From positions 248,001-312,000 of the forward strand of contig NZ_PEGH01000004.1 of assembly GCF_002737755.1 (NCBI RefSeq): DNA of 64,000 nucleotides, read 5' to 3'. Positions 16,485-24,655 of the stretch are shown here, one piece after another (within the stretch, counting starts at the first letter, position 1; every line of letters starts with the position of its first letter). The translations under genes and the position numbers were made by a program. The stretch comes from Caulobacter sp. BP25. Its GTDB lineage: Bacteria > Pseudomonadota > Alphaproteobacteria > Caulobacterales > Caulobacteraceae. The notes beneath the pieces were generated by a model that worked only from the letters and a program-made list of their open reading frames with translations, had not been told where the DNA came from and made no database searches.

Positions 16485-17390
16485 ATGGCGGACATCCGCT
16501 TCGACGGCAAGGTGGCGATCGTGACGGGCGCCGGCGGGGGCCTCGGCCGACAGCACGCCCTGGAGCTGGCGCGGCGCGGCGCCAAGGTCCTGGTCAACGA
16601 CCTGGGCGGCAGCGTCGATGGCTCGGGCGGCTCGTCCGAAGCGGCCCAAAAGGTCGTCGAGGAGATCAAGGCCTTCGGCGGCGAAGCCATCGCCAACGGC
16701 TCGTCCGTCACCGATGACGCGGGCGTCGCGAACATGGTCAAGCAGGCGATGGACACCTGGGGCCGCATCGACATCCTGATCGCCAACGCCGGCATCCTGC
16801 GCGACAAGACCCTCTCCAAGATGGAGCTGGCCGACTTCGAGCTGGTCCTGCAGGTGCATGTGTTCGGCACGTTCAAGCCGATCAAGGCGGTCTGGGATAT
16901 CATGAAGGCCCAGAACTACGGCCGCATCGTCGTGACGACCTCATCGTCGGGCATGTACGGCAACTTCGGCCAAAGCAACTACGGCGCGGCCAAGATGGCG
17001 GTGCTGGGCCTGATGAACACCCTCAAGCTCGAGGGCGCCAAGAACGACGTGAAGATCAACGCCATCAGCCCGGTCGCGGCCACCCGCATGACCGAGGGCC
17101 TGATGCCGCCGGAAGTGCTGGCCAAGCTGGCGCCGGAATATGTGACGCCCGGCGTAGTCTATCTCTGCTCGGACGAAGCCCCTACCGGCGCGATCCTGAC
17201 GGCCGGCGCCGGGGCCTTCGCCCTCTCGCGCATCTACGAGACCGAAGGCGTCTATCTGGGCGAAGGTGGTCTTTCGGCCGAGGAAGTCCGCGACAGCTGG
17301 GACCAGATCACCGACGAGGCGGGCCAAAAGGCCTACTTCAACGGCGGCGAGCAGGGTCAGAAGTTCTTCCGCAAGATGGCGGGCGGCTGA
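16485..17390 (+). CDS. SDR-family (3R)-hydroxyacyl-CoA dehydrogenase-like protein
   Basis: A 301-residue short-chain dehydrogenase resembling the dehydrogenase unit of type-2 multifunctional enzymes. The NAD site is TGAGGGLGRQHA (residues about 14-25), with NDLGG after strand 2, NAGILRD, and the catalytic S-Y-K set: a serine in TTSSSGMYGNFGQ and Y-x-x-x-K in SNYGAAKMAV. The longer C-terminus (residues 250-301) fits hydroxyacyl-CoA members. It probably oxidises 3-hydroxyacyl-CoA in fatty-acid degradation, which suits the FadL gene next door. A GAGGGAG ribosome site precedes ATG 16485. Confidence 0.87.
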   Translation: MADIRFDGKVAIVTGAGGGLGRQHALELARRGAKVLVNDLGGSVDGSGGSSEAAQKVVEEIKAFGGEAIANGSSVTDDAGVANMVKQAMDTWGRIDILIANAGILRDKTLSKMELADFELVLQVHVFGTFKPIKAVWDIMKAQNYGRIVVTTSSSGMYGNFGQSNYGAAKMAVLGLMNTLKLEGAKNDVKINAISPVAATRMTEGLMPPEVLAKLAPEYVTPGVVYLCSDEAPTGAILTAGAGAFALSRIYETEGVYLGEGGLSAEEVRDSWDQITDEAGQKAYFNGGEQGQKFFRKMAGG

Positions 17391-17460
17391 CGCCGGCAAC
17401 GGGGATTCGTTTCCGTTACGGAAGGCAAAAACGAGGCAAATTCTGACATAACGTCGATTT

Positions 17461-17489
17461 AAATGGGGGCTTCAGGCCCCCATTTCTTT
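17461..17489 (+). terminator. Intrinsic terminator after the SDR gene
   Basis: A perfect 10-base stem AAATGGGGGC / GCCCCCATTT with a five-base loop, followed by CTTTG. It separates the SDR gene from the FadL gene, so FadL probably has its own promoter in 17490-17620. Confidence 0.8.
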
Positions 17490-17624
17490 GACAGGGCCAA
17501 CAAAATTCACCCTCAAGCGAAAAAATAGCAACGGTTTCTGACCTGATGCGCTAGAGCCCTCGCTCCACCAGCGCAAACAAGCGTTCGGCGGACCTCTCCT
17601 CCCCCAGAAGGTCTCGTCAGTTTC

Positions 17625-18929
17625 ATGTCCATTACGCGTAACCGCCTCGCCGCCGGCGCGGCTTTCGGCGTCGCCGTTCTCGCCGCCTCGCAGGCCTCCG
17701 CCTCGGCTTTCTATCTCCAGGAACAATCGGTCCGCGGCGCGGGTCGCGCCTATTCGGGCGAAGTCGCCGATACGGGCGTCGCCAGCCTGTGGTGGAACCC
17801 CGCCGCGATCGCCCGCGTCGAACGTGGCGAGATCTACGGCGGCCTGCACGGCATTCTGGTCGATTCCGACGCCACCAATAACGGCTCGACGATCACCCGT
17901 CCGGGCCAAGCGACGACCGCCATCAGCGGCGACAGCCGCGCCAGCAATCCCCTGCTGAACGGCCTGCTGCCCAACCTGGGCGGCGCCTGGCGTCTGAACG
18001 ACAAGATCGTCATCGGCTTGTCGACCGCCGCGCCCTACAATTTCACCACCAAGTACAGCTCGACCAGCGTCGCGCGCTATGACGCGCTGAAGTCGCGCCT
18101 GACCTCGGTGGATATCCAAGGCACGGTCGCCTATCGCCTGAACGACAAGCTCGACCTGGGCGTTGGCATCAGCGCCGAGTACATGGACGCCAACCTGACC
18201 AACGCCCTGCCGCAGATCTCGCCGCTGCTGGCCGACACCGGCCGCCAGGCCTTGACCGGCGACGGCTGGGACTATGGCTGGAGCGCCGGCGCCCAGTATC
18301 ACCCGACCTCGAACCTGACCTTCGGCGCCAGCTATCGCTCCAAGATCAAGCACACCCTGAAGGGCAAGGTCGACGTGTCGGGCCTGCTGAGCCTGCTAGC
18401 GGCCAGCAACGGCTCGTTCGACGGCGAGGCAGAAATCACGACGCCCTGGATCGCCACCATCGGCGGCCGCTGGGGCGTCACGTCCAAGACCACTCTGAAC
18501 GCCTCGGTCAGCCGCATCGGTTGGAGCGAGTTCGACGCGATCCGCGTGACCCGCGCCGCTGGCACCACGGTGACCCCGCAGGACTACAAGGACATCACCA
18601 CGATCGCCGTGGGCGTGGACTACCAATACAGCCCCCGCCTGACCCTGCGTGGCGGCGTCCAGAAGGACCCGACCCCGACGCCGGACATCGGCCGCACCGC
18701 CCGCGTTCCGGACGGCGACCGCATGATGTACTCGACCGGCGCGACCTGGGCCGCCAAGCCGAACCTGAAGCTGGACGTCGCGGCGACCTATATCGACTTC
18801 GCCGACAGCGCCATCAATCGCAGTGACACCTTCTACGCCGGCACGGCCGCCGCGACGGCCACCGCGTTGAAGGCCAACGCGACGGGCTCAGCCGTGGTGC
18901 TCTCGGCCGGCGCGCGCTTCACTTTCTAG
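17625..18929 (+). CDS. OmpP1/FadL family outer-membrane protein
   Basis: A 434-residue outer-membrane beta-barrel of the FadL family, which passes long-chain fatty acids or other hydrophobic compounds. The signal peptide (residues 1-27) ends in SASA. The mature protein begins AFYLQEQSVRGAGRAYSG and has the N-terminal plug signature DTGVASLWWNPAAIAR. It ends in an aromatic residue (SAGARFTF), as outer-membrane barrels do. It follows the SDR gene and may supply its substrates. A strong intrinsic terminator lies just after it. Confidence 0.9.
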   Translation: MSITRNRLAAGAAFGVAVLAASQASASAFYLQEQSVRGAGRAYSGEVADTGVASLWWNPAAIARVERGEIYGGLHGILVDSDATNNGSTITRPGQATTAISGDSRASNPLLNGLLPNLGGAWRLNDKIVIGLSTAAPYNFTTKYSSTSVARYDALKSRLTSVDIQGTVAYRLNDKLDLGVGISAEYMDANLTNALPQISPLLADTGRQALTGDGWDYGWSAGAQYHPTSNLTFGASYRSKIKHTLKGKVDVSGLLSLLAASNGSFDGEAEITTPWIATIGGRWGVTSKTTLNASVSRIGWSEFDAIRVTRAAGTTVTPQDYKDITTIAVGVDYQYSPRLTLRGGVQKDPTPTPDIGRTARVPDGDRMMYSTGATWAAKPNLKLDVAATYIDFADSAINRSDTFYAGTAAATATALKANATGSAVVLSAGARFTF

Positions 18930-18952
18930 GAAGCGCAAAGCCTGAAATGAAA

Positions 18953-18983
18953 GGCCCGCCCGGAGCGATCCGGGCGGGCTTTT
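18953..18983 (+). terminator. Intrinsic terminator after fadL-like gene
   Basis: A perfect 10-base stem GCCCGCCCGG / CCGGGCGGGC, six-base loop, followed by TTTTT. It sits in the convergent gap with the Mrp/ApbC gene. Confidence 0.88.
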
Positions 18984-18992
18984 TCATGGGCG

Positions 18993-20102
18993 TTAACCGA
19001 CGGCTTTCCACAGCGTCTTGGCCGCCGCGACGAAGACCTGGGCCGCCTGGCCCTTGGGCTCGCCGATCACGGCCGGAACGCCCTCGTCGCCGCCAATCCG
19101 CACGCCCATCTCGATCGGCACGCGGCCCAGCAGCGGAACCTTCAGGCGGGCGGCCTCGGCCACGCCGCCGCCCTCGCCAAAGATCGGGATCGGGGCGCCG
19201 GTCGAGGGATCGGCGAAGAAGGCCATGTTCTCGATCAGGCCCAGGATCGGGGTCGCGGTCTTCTCGAACATCACCGCCGCGCGGCGGGCGTCGATCAGGG
19301 CGATCTCCTGCGGGGTCGTCACCAGGACAACGCCGTCGATCCGCAGCTTCTGGACCAGGGTCAGCTGGATGTCGCCGGTGCCCGGCGGCAAGTCGACGAC
19401 CAGCACGTCCAGCGGCTGAGCTTCCGAGCCCCAGGCGACATCGTGGATCATCTGGCGCACCGCCGACGAGGCCATCGGCCCGCGCCAGATCATCGCCTTG
19501 CCCTCGTCGACGATGAAGCCGATCGACATCAGCCTGACGCCGTGAGCTTCCAGCGGCTGGAGCTTTTCGTTCTCGAACAGCGGATCGCCGTCGACGCCCA
19601 TCATCTTGGGCGCCGAGGGGCCATAGACGTCGGCGTCCAGCAGGCCAACGCGCAGGCCCATCTGGGCGAAGGCGACGGCGAGGTTGGTCGAGACGGTGGA
19701 CTTGCCCACCCCGCCCTTACCGGATGCGACGGCGATCACGTGGCGGACGTAGGCGGGCTTTTCGGCTTCCGGCGGCGGGACCATGCGCGCTTGCGGGTCC
19801 TCGGAAACCTTGGCCCCCTTGCGCACCCGGGTCGCGCCCTCTGCGGCCTGGGCGGTCAGCACGACCTGGGCGACGTCGACGCCGGGCAGAGCGGCCAGGG
19901 CCTTCTCGGCGGCCTCGCGGACTGGGGCATAGGTCGCCGCCTGGCTGGCGGGCACCTCCAGCATGAAGCCGGCGCGGCCGTTGCGGACCACCAAGCCCTG
20001 GACCAGCTCGGCCGCCACCAGCCCTCGCCCGCTGACGGGGTCGGGAATACGGTCCAGCGCCGCGCGGGCGTCGTCGAGGGTAGCGGGGTTTACGCCGGTC
20101 AC
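18993..20102 (-). CDS. apbC: Mrp/ApbC/NBP35 iron-sulfur carrier ATPase
   Basis: A 369-residue cytosolic P-loop ATPase that carries and transfers Fe-S clusters. An N-terminal MIP18/DUF59-like domain occupies residues 1-90, then the deviant Walker A ASGKGGVGKST (about 125-135), a Walker B-like DVLVVDLPPGTGD and the family segment DADVYGPSAPKMMG. The C-terminal CxxC pair usual in many members is not evident: the segment after ENMAFF has no CxxC, as in some alphaproteobacterial Mrp proteins. The start is GTG 20102. It lies upstream of no obvious Fe-S operon. Confidence 0.87.
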   Translation of the reverse strand: MTGVNPATLDDARAALDRIPDPVSGRGLVAAELVQGLVVRNGRAGFMLEVPASQAATYAPVREAAEKALAALPGVDVAQVVLTAQAAEGATRVRKGAKVSEDPQARMVPPPEAEKPAYVRHVIAVASGKGGVGKSTVSTNLAVAFAQMGLRVGLLDADVYGPSAPKMMGVDGDPLFENEKLQPLEAHGVRLMSIGFIVDEGKAMIWRGPMASSAVRQMIHDVAWGSEAQPLDVLVVDLPPGTGDIQLTLVQKLRIDGVVLVTTPQEIALIDARRAAVMFEKTATPILGLIENMAFFADPSTGAPIPIFGEGGGVAEAARLKVPLLGRVPIEMGVRIGGDEGVPAVIGEPKGQAAQVFVAAAKTLWKAVG

Positions 20103-20181
20103 GTCAGTCAGGCCTCGTGTTGCGGGCCTTCATATCCGCGCCGCGCCCCGCTTTTACAAGAGCGCGCCGGCTCGTAGGGCC

Positions 20182-20847
20182 TCAGGTCGAAGCCTTCAGC
20201 AGGTCCATCACGTGATGCAGGCTCTCGGCGATGTGGACGCACTTGTCGTGCATCTCCTCGTTGGGATCGAGAATGTCCGGCACCATCACCGTCATCATGC
20301 CGGCCGCATGGGCGGCGCGGACGCCCGGATGCGAGTCCTCCAGCGCCAGGCAATAAGCCGGCTCGACCCCGATGCGCTGGGCCGCCAGCAAATAGGGATC
20401 GGGATTGGGCTTGTGTCGAGTGACGTCATGGTGCGCGACGACGGCGTTGAACCGGTGCAGCAGATCGAAGCGCCCCAGATACCGCTCAACGGCCGGAAGC
20501 CCGTTCGAGGTGGCGATTCCGCGCGGCAGGCCCCGGTCGTCGAGATAGTCGAGGATTTCGACCACCCCGGCCTTCAGCTTGGTCTCAGCTTCCAGCAGAT
20601 CTTCGACATCAGACCAGACGCGCTCGAAATAGGCCTGGACCGGAAAGGTCTCGCCGTACAGCTCGCGCAGCATCACCCCACATTCCGGGTTCGTCTTCCC
20701 CACCATCGAGGCGTAGGTCTCGCCGGTGAACTGGACGCCGAAGACGCCCCCGGCCTCGATCATCGCCGCGCGGTAGACGATCTCGGTGTCCAGCAGCAGG
20801 CCATCCATGTCGAAGACAACGGCCTCGACGCGGCGGGGAAAACTCAC
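20182..20847 (-). CDS. HAD-superfamily phosphatase/beta-phosphoglucomutase-like
   Basis: A 221-residue haloacid-dehalogenase hydrolase. Motif I is VFDMDGLLLDTE (nucleophile Asp), motif II the T/S in GIATSNG, motif III the lysine in TRHKPNPDPYLLA and motif IV LALEDSHPGVRAAHAAG. This is the CbbY/beta-phosphoglucomutase-like branch, acting on small sugar phosphates or similar. I start at GTG 20847, where it overlaps the serB stop in GTGA; the open frame upstream belongs to serB in another frame. Being coupled to serB, the two phosphatases are co-produced. Confidence 0.85.
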   Translation of the reverse strand: MSFPRRVEAVVFDMDGLLLDTEIVYRAAMIEAGGVFGVQFTGETYASMVGKTNPECGVMLRELYGETFPVQAYFERVWSDVEDLLEAETKLKAGVVEILDYLDDRGLPRGIATSNGLPAVERYLGRFDLLHRFNAVVAHHDVTRHKPNPDPYLLAAQRIGVEPAYCLALEDSHPGVRAAHAAGMMTVMVPDILDPNEEMHDKCVHIAESLHHVMDLLKAST

Positions 20848-21692
20848 GAGACGAACTCCTCGGCGCGGTAGCCCTGGAAGTAGAGCAAGGTCGTCAGATC
20901 GGTATGGTCGACCTTGGCATGGGCCTGGGCCGCGACGATCGGTTTGGCGCGATAGGCGACGCCCAGGCCCGCAGCCTCGATCATCGCCAAGTCGTTGGCG
21001 CCGTCGCCGACCGCCAGGGCGTCGGCGGGGGTGAGGCCCAGGGCCGCCGTCTCCTCGCGCAGCGCCGCCAGCTTGGCCTCCTTGCCGAGGATCGGATCCC
21101 CGACCTCGCCGGTCAGCGCGCCGCCCTGCTCGATCAAGGTGTTGGCGCGGTTCAAGTGGAAGCCCGCCGCCTCCGCCACGCGGCTGGTGAAGAAGGTGAA
21201 GCCGCCCGAGACCAGCGCGCAGCGCGCGCCGTGCTTGGCCATGGTCGTGACCAGGGTCCGCGCGCCGGGGTTCAGCTGGACGCGCTCGTCGTAGCAGCTT
21301 TGCAGCGCGTCGACCGACAGACCCTTGAGCATGCCGACCCGCTCGCGCAGCGCGCCCTCGAAGGCCAGTTCGCCCCGCATGGCGCGTTCGGTGATCTCGG
21401 AAACCTGCGCCTTCACGCCAGCGAAGTCGGCGAGCTCGTCCAGGCATTCGACATTGATAATCGTCGAGTCCATGTCCGCGATCAGCAGCCGCTTCTTGCG
21501 GTTCTCCACGGGTTGGAGGGCGAAGTCGATCGCCTGGTCGGCGACCACCTCGGCGACCCGCGCCTTGGCGTCAGCCAGCGCGACGTTCGTCGACAAATCC
21601 AAGGCGTTTGGGCCCAGAAGGACCGACGGCCCCAGGTCCAGGGCGCGAGCGACGGTTTCGGCCTCTTGGCCGACGAGCGTGATGGCGAGCAT
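20844..21692 (-). CDS. serB: Phosphoserine phosphatase
   Basis: This enzyme carries out the last step of serine synthesis, phosphoserine to serine. It is a HAD phosphatase with motif I IADMDSTIINVECLDELA, the substrate-binding MRGELAFEGALRERVGML, motif II ALVSGGFTFF and motif IV AVGDGANDLAMI. An N-terminal extension of about 75 residues resembles the ACT-like part of longer SerB proteins. ATG 21692 is preferred; an in-frame start at 21728 would add 12 residues, and neither has a strong ribosome site. It is translationally coupled to the HAD gene downstream. Confidence 0.9.
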   Translation of the reverse strand: MLAITLVGQEAETVARALDLGPSVLLGPNALDLSTNVALADAKARVAEVVADQAIDFALQPVENRKKRLLIADMDSTIINVECLDELADFAGVKAQVSEITERAMRGELAFEGALRERVGMLKGLSVDALQSCYDERVQLNPGARTLVTTMAKHGARCALVSGGFTFFTSRVAEAAGFHLNRANTLIEQGGALTGEVGDPILGKEAKLAALREETAALGLTPADALAVGDGANDLAMIEAAGLGVAYRAKPIVAAQAHAKVDHTDLTTLLYFQGYRAEEFVS

Positions 21693-21738
21693 GCGGGGGG
21701 CGCTAAGCCAGGCGACCCCGGCCGTCAACCCGCCTCAG

Positions 21739-22218
21739 CTATCCGCCCATCCCCGTGCAGCGCTTCATGAGGACCATACTGGCTTGTCGACCCGCAGCGC
21801 TCGGATCGCTCGCGCCGGTGACTTCGGACTTGGCCAAGCTCAGTAGAGAGGCGACGCCGGCCTCGTAGGTTTGACTGGGCGTCAGGCCCAAGGCCCCACC
21901 TTCCGCGAAGGCTTCATCCAGCATGGCTTTACCCTTGAACCCGAAGGCGCTGAGCATGGACTGCACCGTCTTGCCGTTGCTCTGCTTGGCGAACACCTCG
22001 GGATAGCCGTCCGCCACCTTGCCCAGGATCAGGAGCACCGCGCCACAGCCCGCCTTTTCACTCGTAGCCGCCGAGAGCGTCGGAGCCGTCGCCAGCGGCT
22101 TGGCGGCGGGCAATGGCGCGACCTGCGCCTTGACGTTGACGTCCGCCGCGTTCGCGAAGGCTGGCGCGACAAGCGCGGATACGGCAAGGCTGGCCGCGAT
22201 GAGGCAGGACGGACGCAT
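21739..22218 (-). CDS. Exported hypothetical protein
   Basis: A 159-residue protein with a typical Sec signal peptide ([24 protein letters not shown], cleavage near residue 24), an Ala/Pro-rich linker and a helical region with two cysteines (GCGAV and KRCTG). I do not recognise it. A strong GGGGAG ribosome site precedes ATG 22218. Its start codon overlaps the miaA start codon on the opposite strand in a single CATG palindrome, so the two genes diverge with no intergenic DNA. Confidence 0.7.
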   Translation of the reverse strand: MRPSCLIAASLAVSALVAPAFANAADVNVKAQVAPLPAAKPLATAPTLSAATSEKAGCGAVLLILGKVADGYPEVFAKQSNGKTVQSMLSAFGFKGKAMLDEAFAEGGALGLTPSQTYEAGVASLLSLAKSEVTGASDPSAAGRQASMVLMKRCTGMGG

Positions 22219-23152
22219 GAGCTCTCCCCAGTCTGACGCAACCTTGGATCGCTCCCAAGGCGATGACTATCGCATCTGGCTGATCGCGGGGCCGACCGCA
22301 AGCGGCAAGTCGGCCTATGCGCTCCGGCTGGCGGAGAAGATCGGCGGCGAGATCGTCAACGCCGACTCCATGCAGATTTACGCTGGCCTGCGCGTGCTGA
22401 CGGCGGGCCCTTCTCCCGAGGAGATGGCCCACGCGCCGCACCACCTGTTCGGCGTCATGGACGCCGCGGTCGGCTGGTCCGTCGGACGTTGGCTGGAAGC
22501 CTCGACGGCCGCGCTGTCCGAGATCGCGGCGCGGGGCAATCCGGCTATCGTGGTTGGCGGCACCGGTCTCTATTTCCGCGCCCTCACCCACGGTCTGGCG
22601 GATGTGCCGCCGGTGCCGGAAACCCAGCGGGAGATTTCCGGCCTGCTCTACGCGGCCCGAGGCGAGACGGAATTCCGCGAGATTCTGAAGCCGCTCGACC
22701 CCGAGGCCGAGGCCCGCATCGAGGTCGGCGATCGTCAGCGCCTGGTCCGCGCTCACGCCGTGGCGATCGCCACCGGCAAGTCCCTGACCGCCTGGCAGAC
22801 CGACACCAAGCCCGCCCTCCAGCCGGGAAGCTGGAAGGGCGTGGTGCTCGATCCGCCCCGCGCCGATCTCTACGCGCGCTGCGACGCGCGCCTGGCGGCG
22901 ATGGTCGAGCAAGGCGCCCTGGACGAGGTGCGGGCCATGGAGACCCGAGGGCTCGATCCGTCCCTCCCTGCTCTCAAGGCCGTCGGATACCGCGAGTTCG
23001 TGGCCCATCTGCGTGGCGAGACCACGCTGGAGCAGGCGCTGGAAGCCGCGCGGCAGGAGACCCGCCGCTACGCCAAGCGCCAACTAACCTGGTTCCGCAA
23101 CCAGACGCCAGATTGGGATCGAGTCCCAGCAGGAGCCGTCAGCGTTCCGTGA
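22217..23152 (+). CDS. miaA: tRNA dimethylallyltransferase MiaA
   Basis: This enzyme adds a dimethylallyl group to adenosine 37 of tRNAs reading UNN codons. A P-loop [10 protein letters not shown] lies at residues about 23-32, followed by the family motifs [49 protein letters not shown] and the C-terminal [14 protein letters not shown]. Length (311) is typical. I place the start at ATG 22217 with AGGACG upstream; a TTG near 22241 is an alternative. The 3' end overlaps the convergent hypothetical gene by 14 bases. Confidence 0.92.
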   Translation: MSSPQSDATLDRSQGDDYRIWLIAGPTASGKSAYALRLAEKIGGEIVNADSMQIYAGLRVLTAGPSPEEMAHAPHHLFGVMDAAVGWSVGRWLEASTAALSEIAARGNPAIVVGGTGLYFRALTHGLADVPPVPETQREISGLLYAARGETEFREILKPLDPEAEARIEVGDRQRLVRAHAVAIATGKSLTAWQTDTKPALQPGSWKGVVLDPPRADLYARCDARLAAMVEQGALDEVRAMETRGLDPSLPALKAVGYREFVAHLRGETTLEQALEAARQETRRYAKRQLTWFRNQTPDWDRVPAGAVSVP

Positions 23153-23690
23153 CGGTCGCACCGGCCTTGATCAACCTGGGCTTCACGGCGAGCTGATAGT
23201 CCTCGTCGAACATCTGGTCCTTGAGGCGATCCAGGGTCGCGATCACCCGGTCCTCGGCGGCCGTCACCGGCTTGGCGAAGACCTCGCAGGCCGTCCCGAC
23301 CGGCAGATCGGCCTGACCGTTTTCGATGGCTTGCAACGGCTTGGTAGCGCCCTCCTCGCAACCGAGCAGGCCCGTGATCGAGTAGAAGCACAGATCGCGC
23401 TGCAGATAGGACTCGACGACCCAGACGCAGGGGATCGCTGACACCGTGACGCCCTCGGGCGTCGCCGGAACCGCGCCGGGCTTGGCGATGGTTCGCAGGA
23501 AAATCTGGTAGCGCACCACCGCGTTCTCGGTCCGGCCGCCCTTGGTCAGCGTCAGCGGCTTTGCCTTCTGCGCGACCGGCGCCAGCCTTTGCAGTTGCGG
23601 CGGCTGGGGCGCGGGGGGCGCCGGCGCGGTCGCGGCGGGGGGCGTGGCGGCTTGGACGAGCACGGTGATCTCCAGGTTGAGCTTGGCCAT
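23139..23690 (-). CDS. Hypothetical protein with Ala/Pro-rich N-terminus
   Basis: A 183-residue protein (from ATG 23690; a GTG at 23699 adds three residues). Residues 1-45 are Ala/Pro/Gln-rich; the rest is globular with cysteines at about 90, 102, 112 and 137, which suggests disulfides, but there is no classical signal peptide. I recognise no domain. The gene overlaps the end of miaA by 14 bases in convergent orientation and diverges from the CinA-type gene. Confidence 0.6.
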   Translation of the reverse strand: MAKLNLEITVLVQAATPPAATAPAPPAPQPPQLQRLAPVAQKAKPLTLTKGGRTENAVVRYQIFLRTIAKPGAVPATPEGVTVSAIPCVWVVESYLQRDLCFYSITGLLGCEEGATKPLQAIENGQADLPVGTACEVFAKPVTAAEDRVIATLDRLKDQMFDEDYQLAVKPRLIKAGATVTER

Positions 23691-23784
23691 GGTGACCACA
23701 CCCGCTCAATCTTGGCGATAGCCTGTGTTTGCAGGTTCCCGACTTGCCCCTATGGAGAGGACCGGTAAGCCCGAAGGAAATCCG

Positions 23785-24270
23785 ATGTCCGACCTCAAAG
23801 CCCTCGCCGAACGCGTCGCCGAACGCCTGATCGCTCGAGGCGAGACCGTCGCCATCGCCGAGTCTTCCGCCGGCGGACTGATCTCGGCGGCGCTGCTCGC
23901 CGTGCCGGGCGCGTCCAAGTTCTATGCCGGCGGCGCGGTCGTCTATACGGCCCGGGCGCGGCTGACCTTGATGGACATTCCCCAGAAGGCGATGGACGGC
24001 CTGCGCTCGGCCAGCGAACCCTATGCGGAACTGCTGGCGCGCGTGGCCCGCAAGAACCTGAAGGCGACGTGGGGCCTGTCGGAAACCGGCGCGGCCGGCC
24101 CCGACGGCAACCGCTATGGCGACGCGCCCGGCCACTGCTGCATGGCTGTGGTCGGCGAGGAGACCTCGGTCAGCGCCACGCTCGAGACCGGCCACGCGGA
24201 TCGCGGCCCCAACATGCAGGCCTTCGCCGCCGCGGCTCTGGAATTGCTGGCGCGCACGCTGGAGGCCTGA
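23785..24270 (+). CDS. CinA-family nicotinamide-nucleotide amidohydrolase
   Basis: A 161-residue stand-alone CinA C-terminal domain (PncC type), which deamidates nicotinamide mononucleotide to nicotinic acid mononucleotide in pyridine-nucleotide salvage. Motifs are ETVAIAESSAGGLISAALLAVPGASKFYAGG with the nucleophile serine, and the later SETGAAGPDGNRYGDAPG. ATG 23785 has AAGGAAA upstream. The reading frame does not include the N-terminal MoaB-like domain of full CinA. Confidence 0.86.
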   Translation: MSDLKALAERVAERLIARGETVAIAESSAGGLISAALLAVPGASKFYAGGAVVYTARARLTLMDIPQKAMDGLRSASEPYAELLARVARKNLKATWGLSETGAAGPDGNRYGDAPGHCCMAVVGEETSVSATLETGHADRGPNMQAFAAAALELLARTLEA

Positions 24271-24506
24271 CGGGCGGGTGTTTCACCCAAGTCGGGCCTA
24301 GGTTCTGGCGACAAATTCACGTCTTCGCGCCGGCAAGACGAACCGGGTTTGCGGAGGGGCAGGCGATAAGAGGACAAACCTGCCTCGCCGACCTTCGATT
24401 TGGCGGGCAACCGCGCCCGAAAAAGGCACATCCTTGCGGCAATGCGCGCCTTGACGGGTTAACGCGCGCATGTCATCACCCATTCCGTAGCTTTGGAGCA
24501 AGACTC

Positions 24507-24554
24507 GTGCGCAAAACCATGATCGTACTTATGGAGCGGCCGTCCGCGACGTGA
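24507..24554 (+). CDS. ilv leader peptide
   Basis: A 15-residue leader MRKTMIVLMERPSAT from GTG 24507 to TGA 24552-24554, preceded by GGAG eight bases upstream. It contains consecutive ATC (Ile), GTA (Val) and CTT (Leu) codons; GTA and CTT are rare in this GC-rich genome, so a ribosome would pause when these tRNAs are scarce. The stop lies inside the first hairpin of the attenuator. An internal ATG at 24519 would give an 11-residue version. Confidence 0.8.
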   Translation: MRKTMIVLMERPSAT

Positions 24555-24589
24555 CCTTAGAAGTCACGCCGTAGTTCGGTCGCGCGCGC

Positions 24590-24613
24590 AAAGGTCCTTC
24601 GGGACCTTTTTTC
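24590..24613 (+). terminator. Attenuator terminator of ilvBN
   Basis: A perfect eight-base stem AAAGGTCC / GGACCTTT with a TTCG loop, continuing into a run of T (TTTTTTC). It lies 43 bases before the ilvB start and would stop transcription when leader translation is unimpeded. Confidence 0.9.
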
Positions 24614-24655
24614 TTTTCCGCCTACACCCTTCCCGCTTCCCACCGGATCCGTCCC

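Larger units (their letters stand above)
24271..24655 (+). promoter_or_regulatory. ilvBN leader and attenuator region
   Basis: The 385 bases before ilvB hold a possible promoter element (TTGACG at 24452-24457), a leader peptide (24507-24554) rich in branched-chain codons, a hairpin around the leader stop (CGTGAC/GTCACG at 24550-24568) and a strong terminator (24590-24613). This is the classical layout of transcription attenuation by Ile/Val/Leu supply, which has been described for the Caulobacter ilvBN operon. Confidence 0.85.

Noticed and set aside
17488..17517. A TTGACA promoter before the FadL gene
   Set aside because: TTGACA at 17488 overlaps the end of the terminator, and no acceptable -10 lies at the right spacing.
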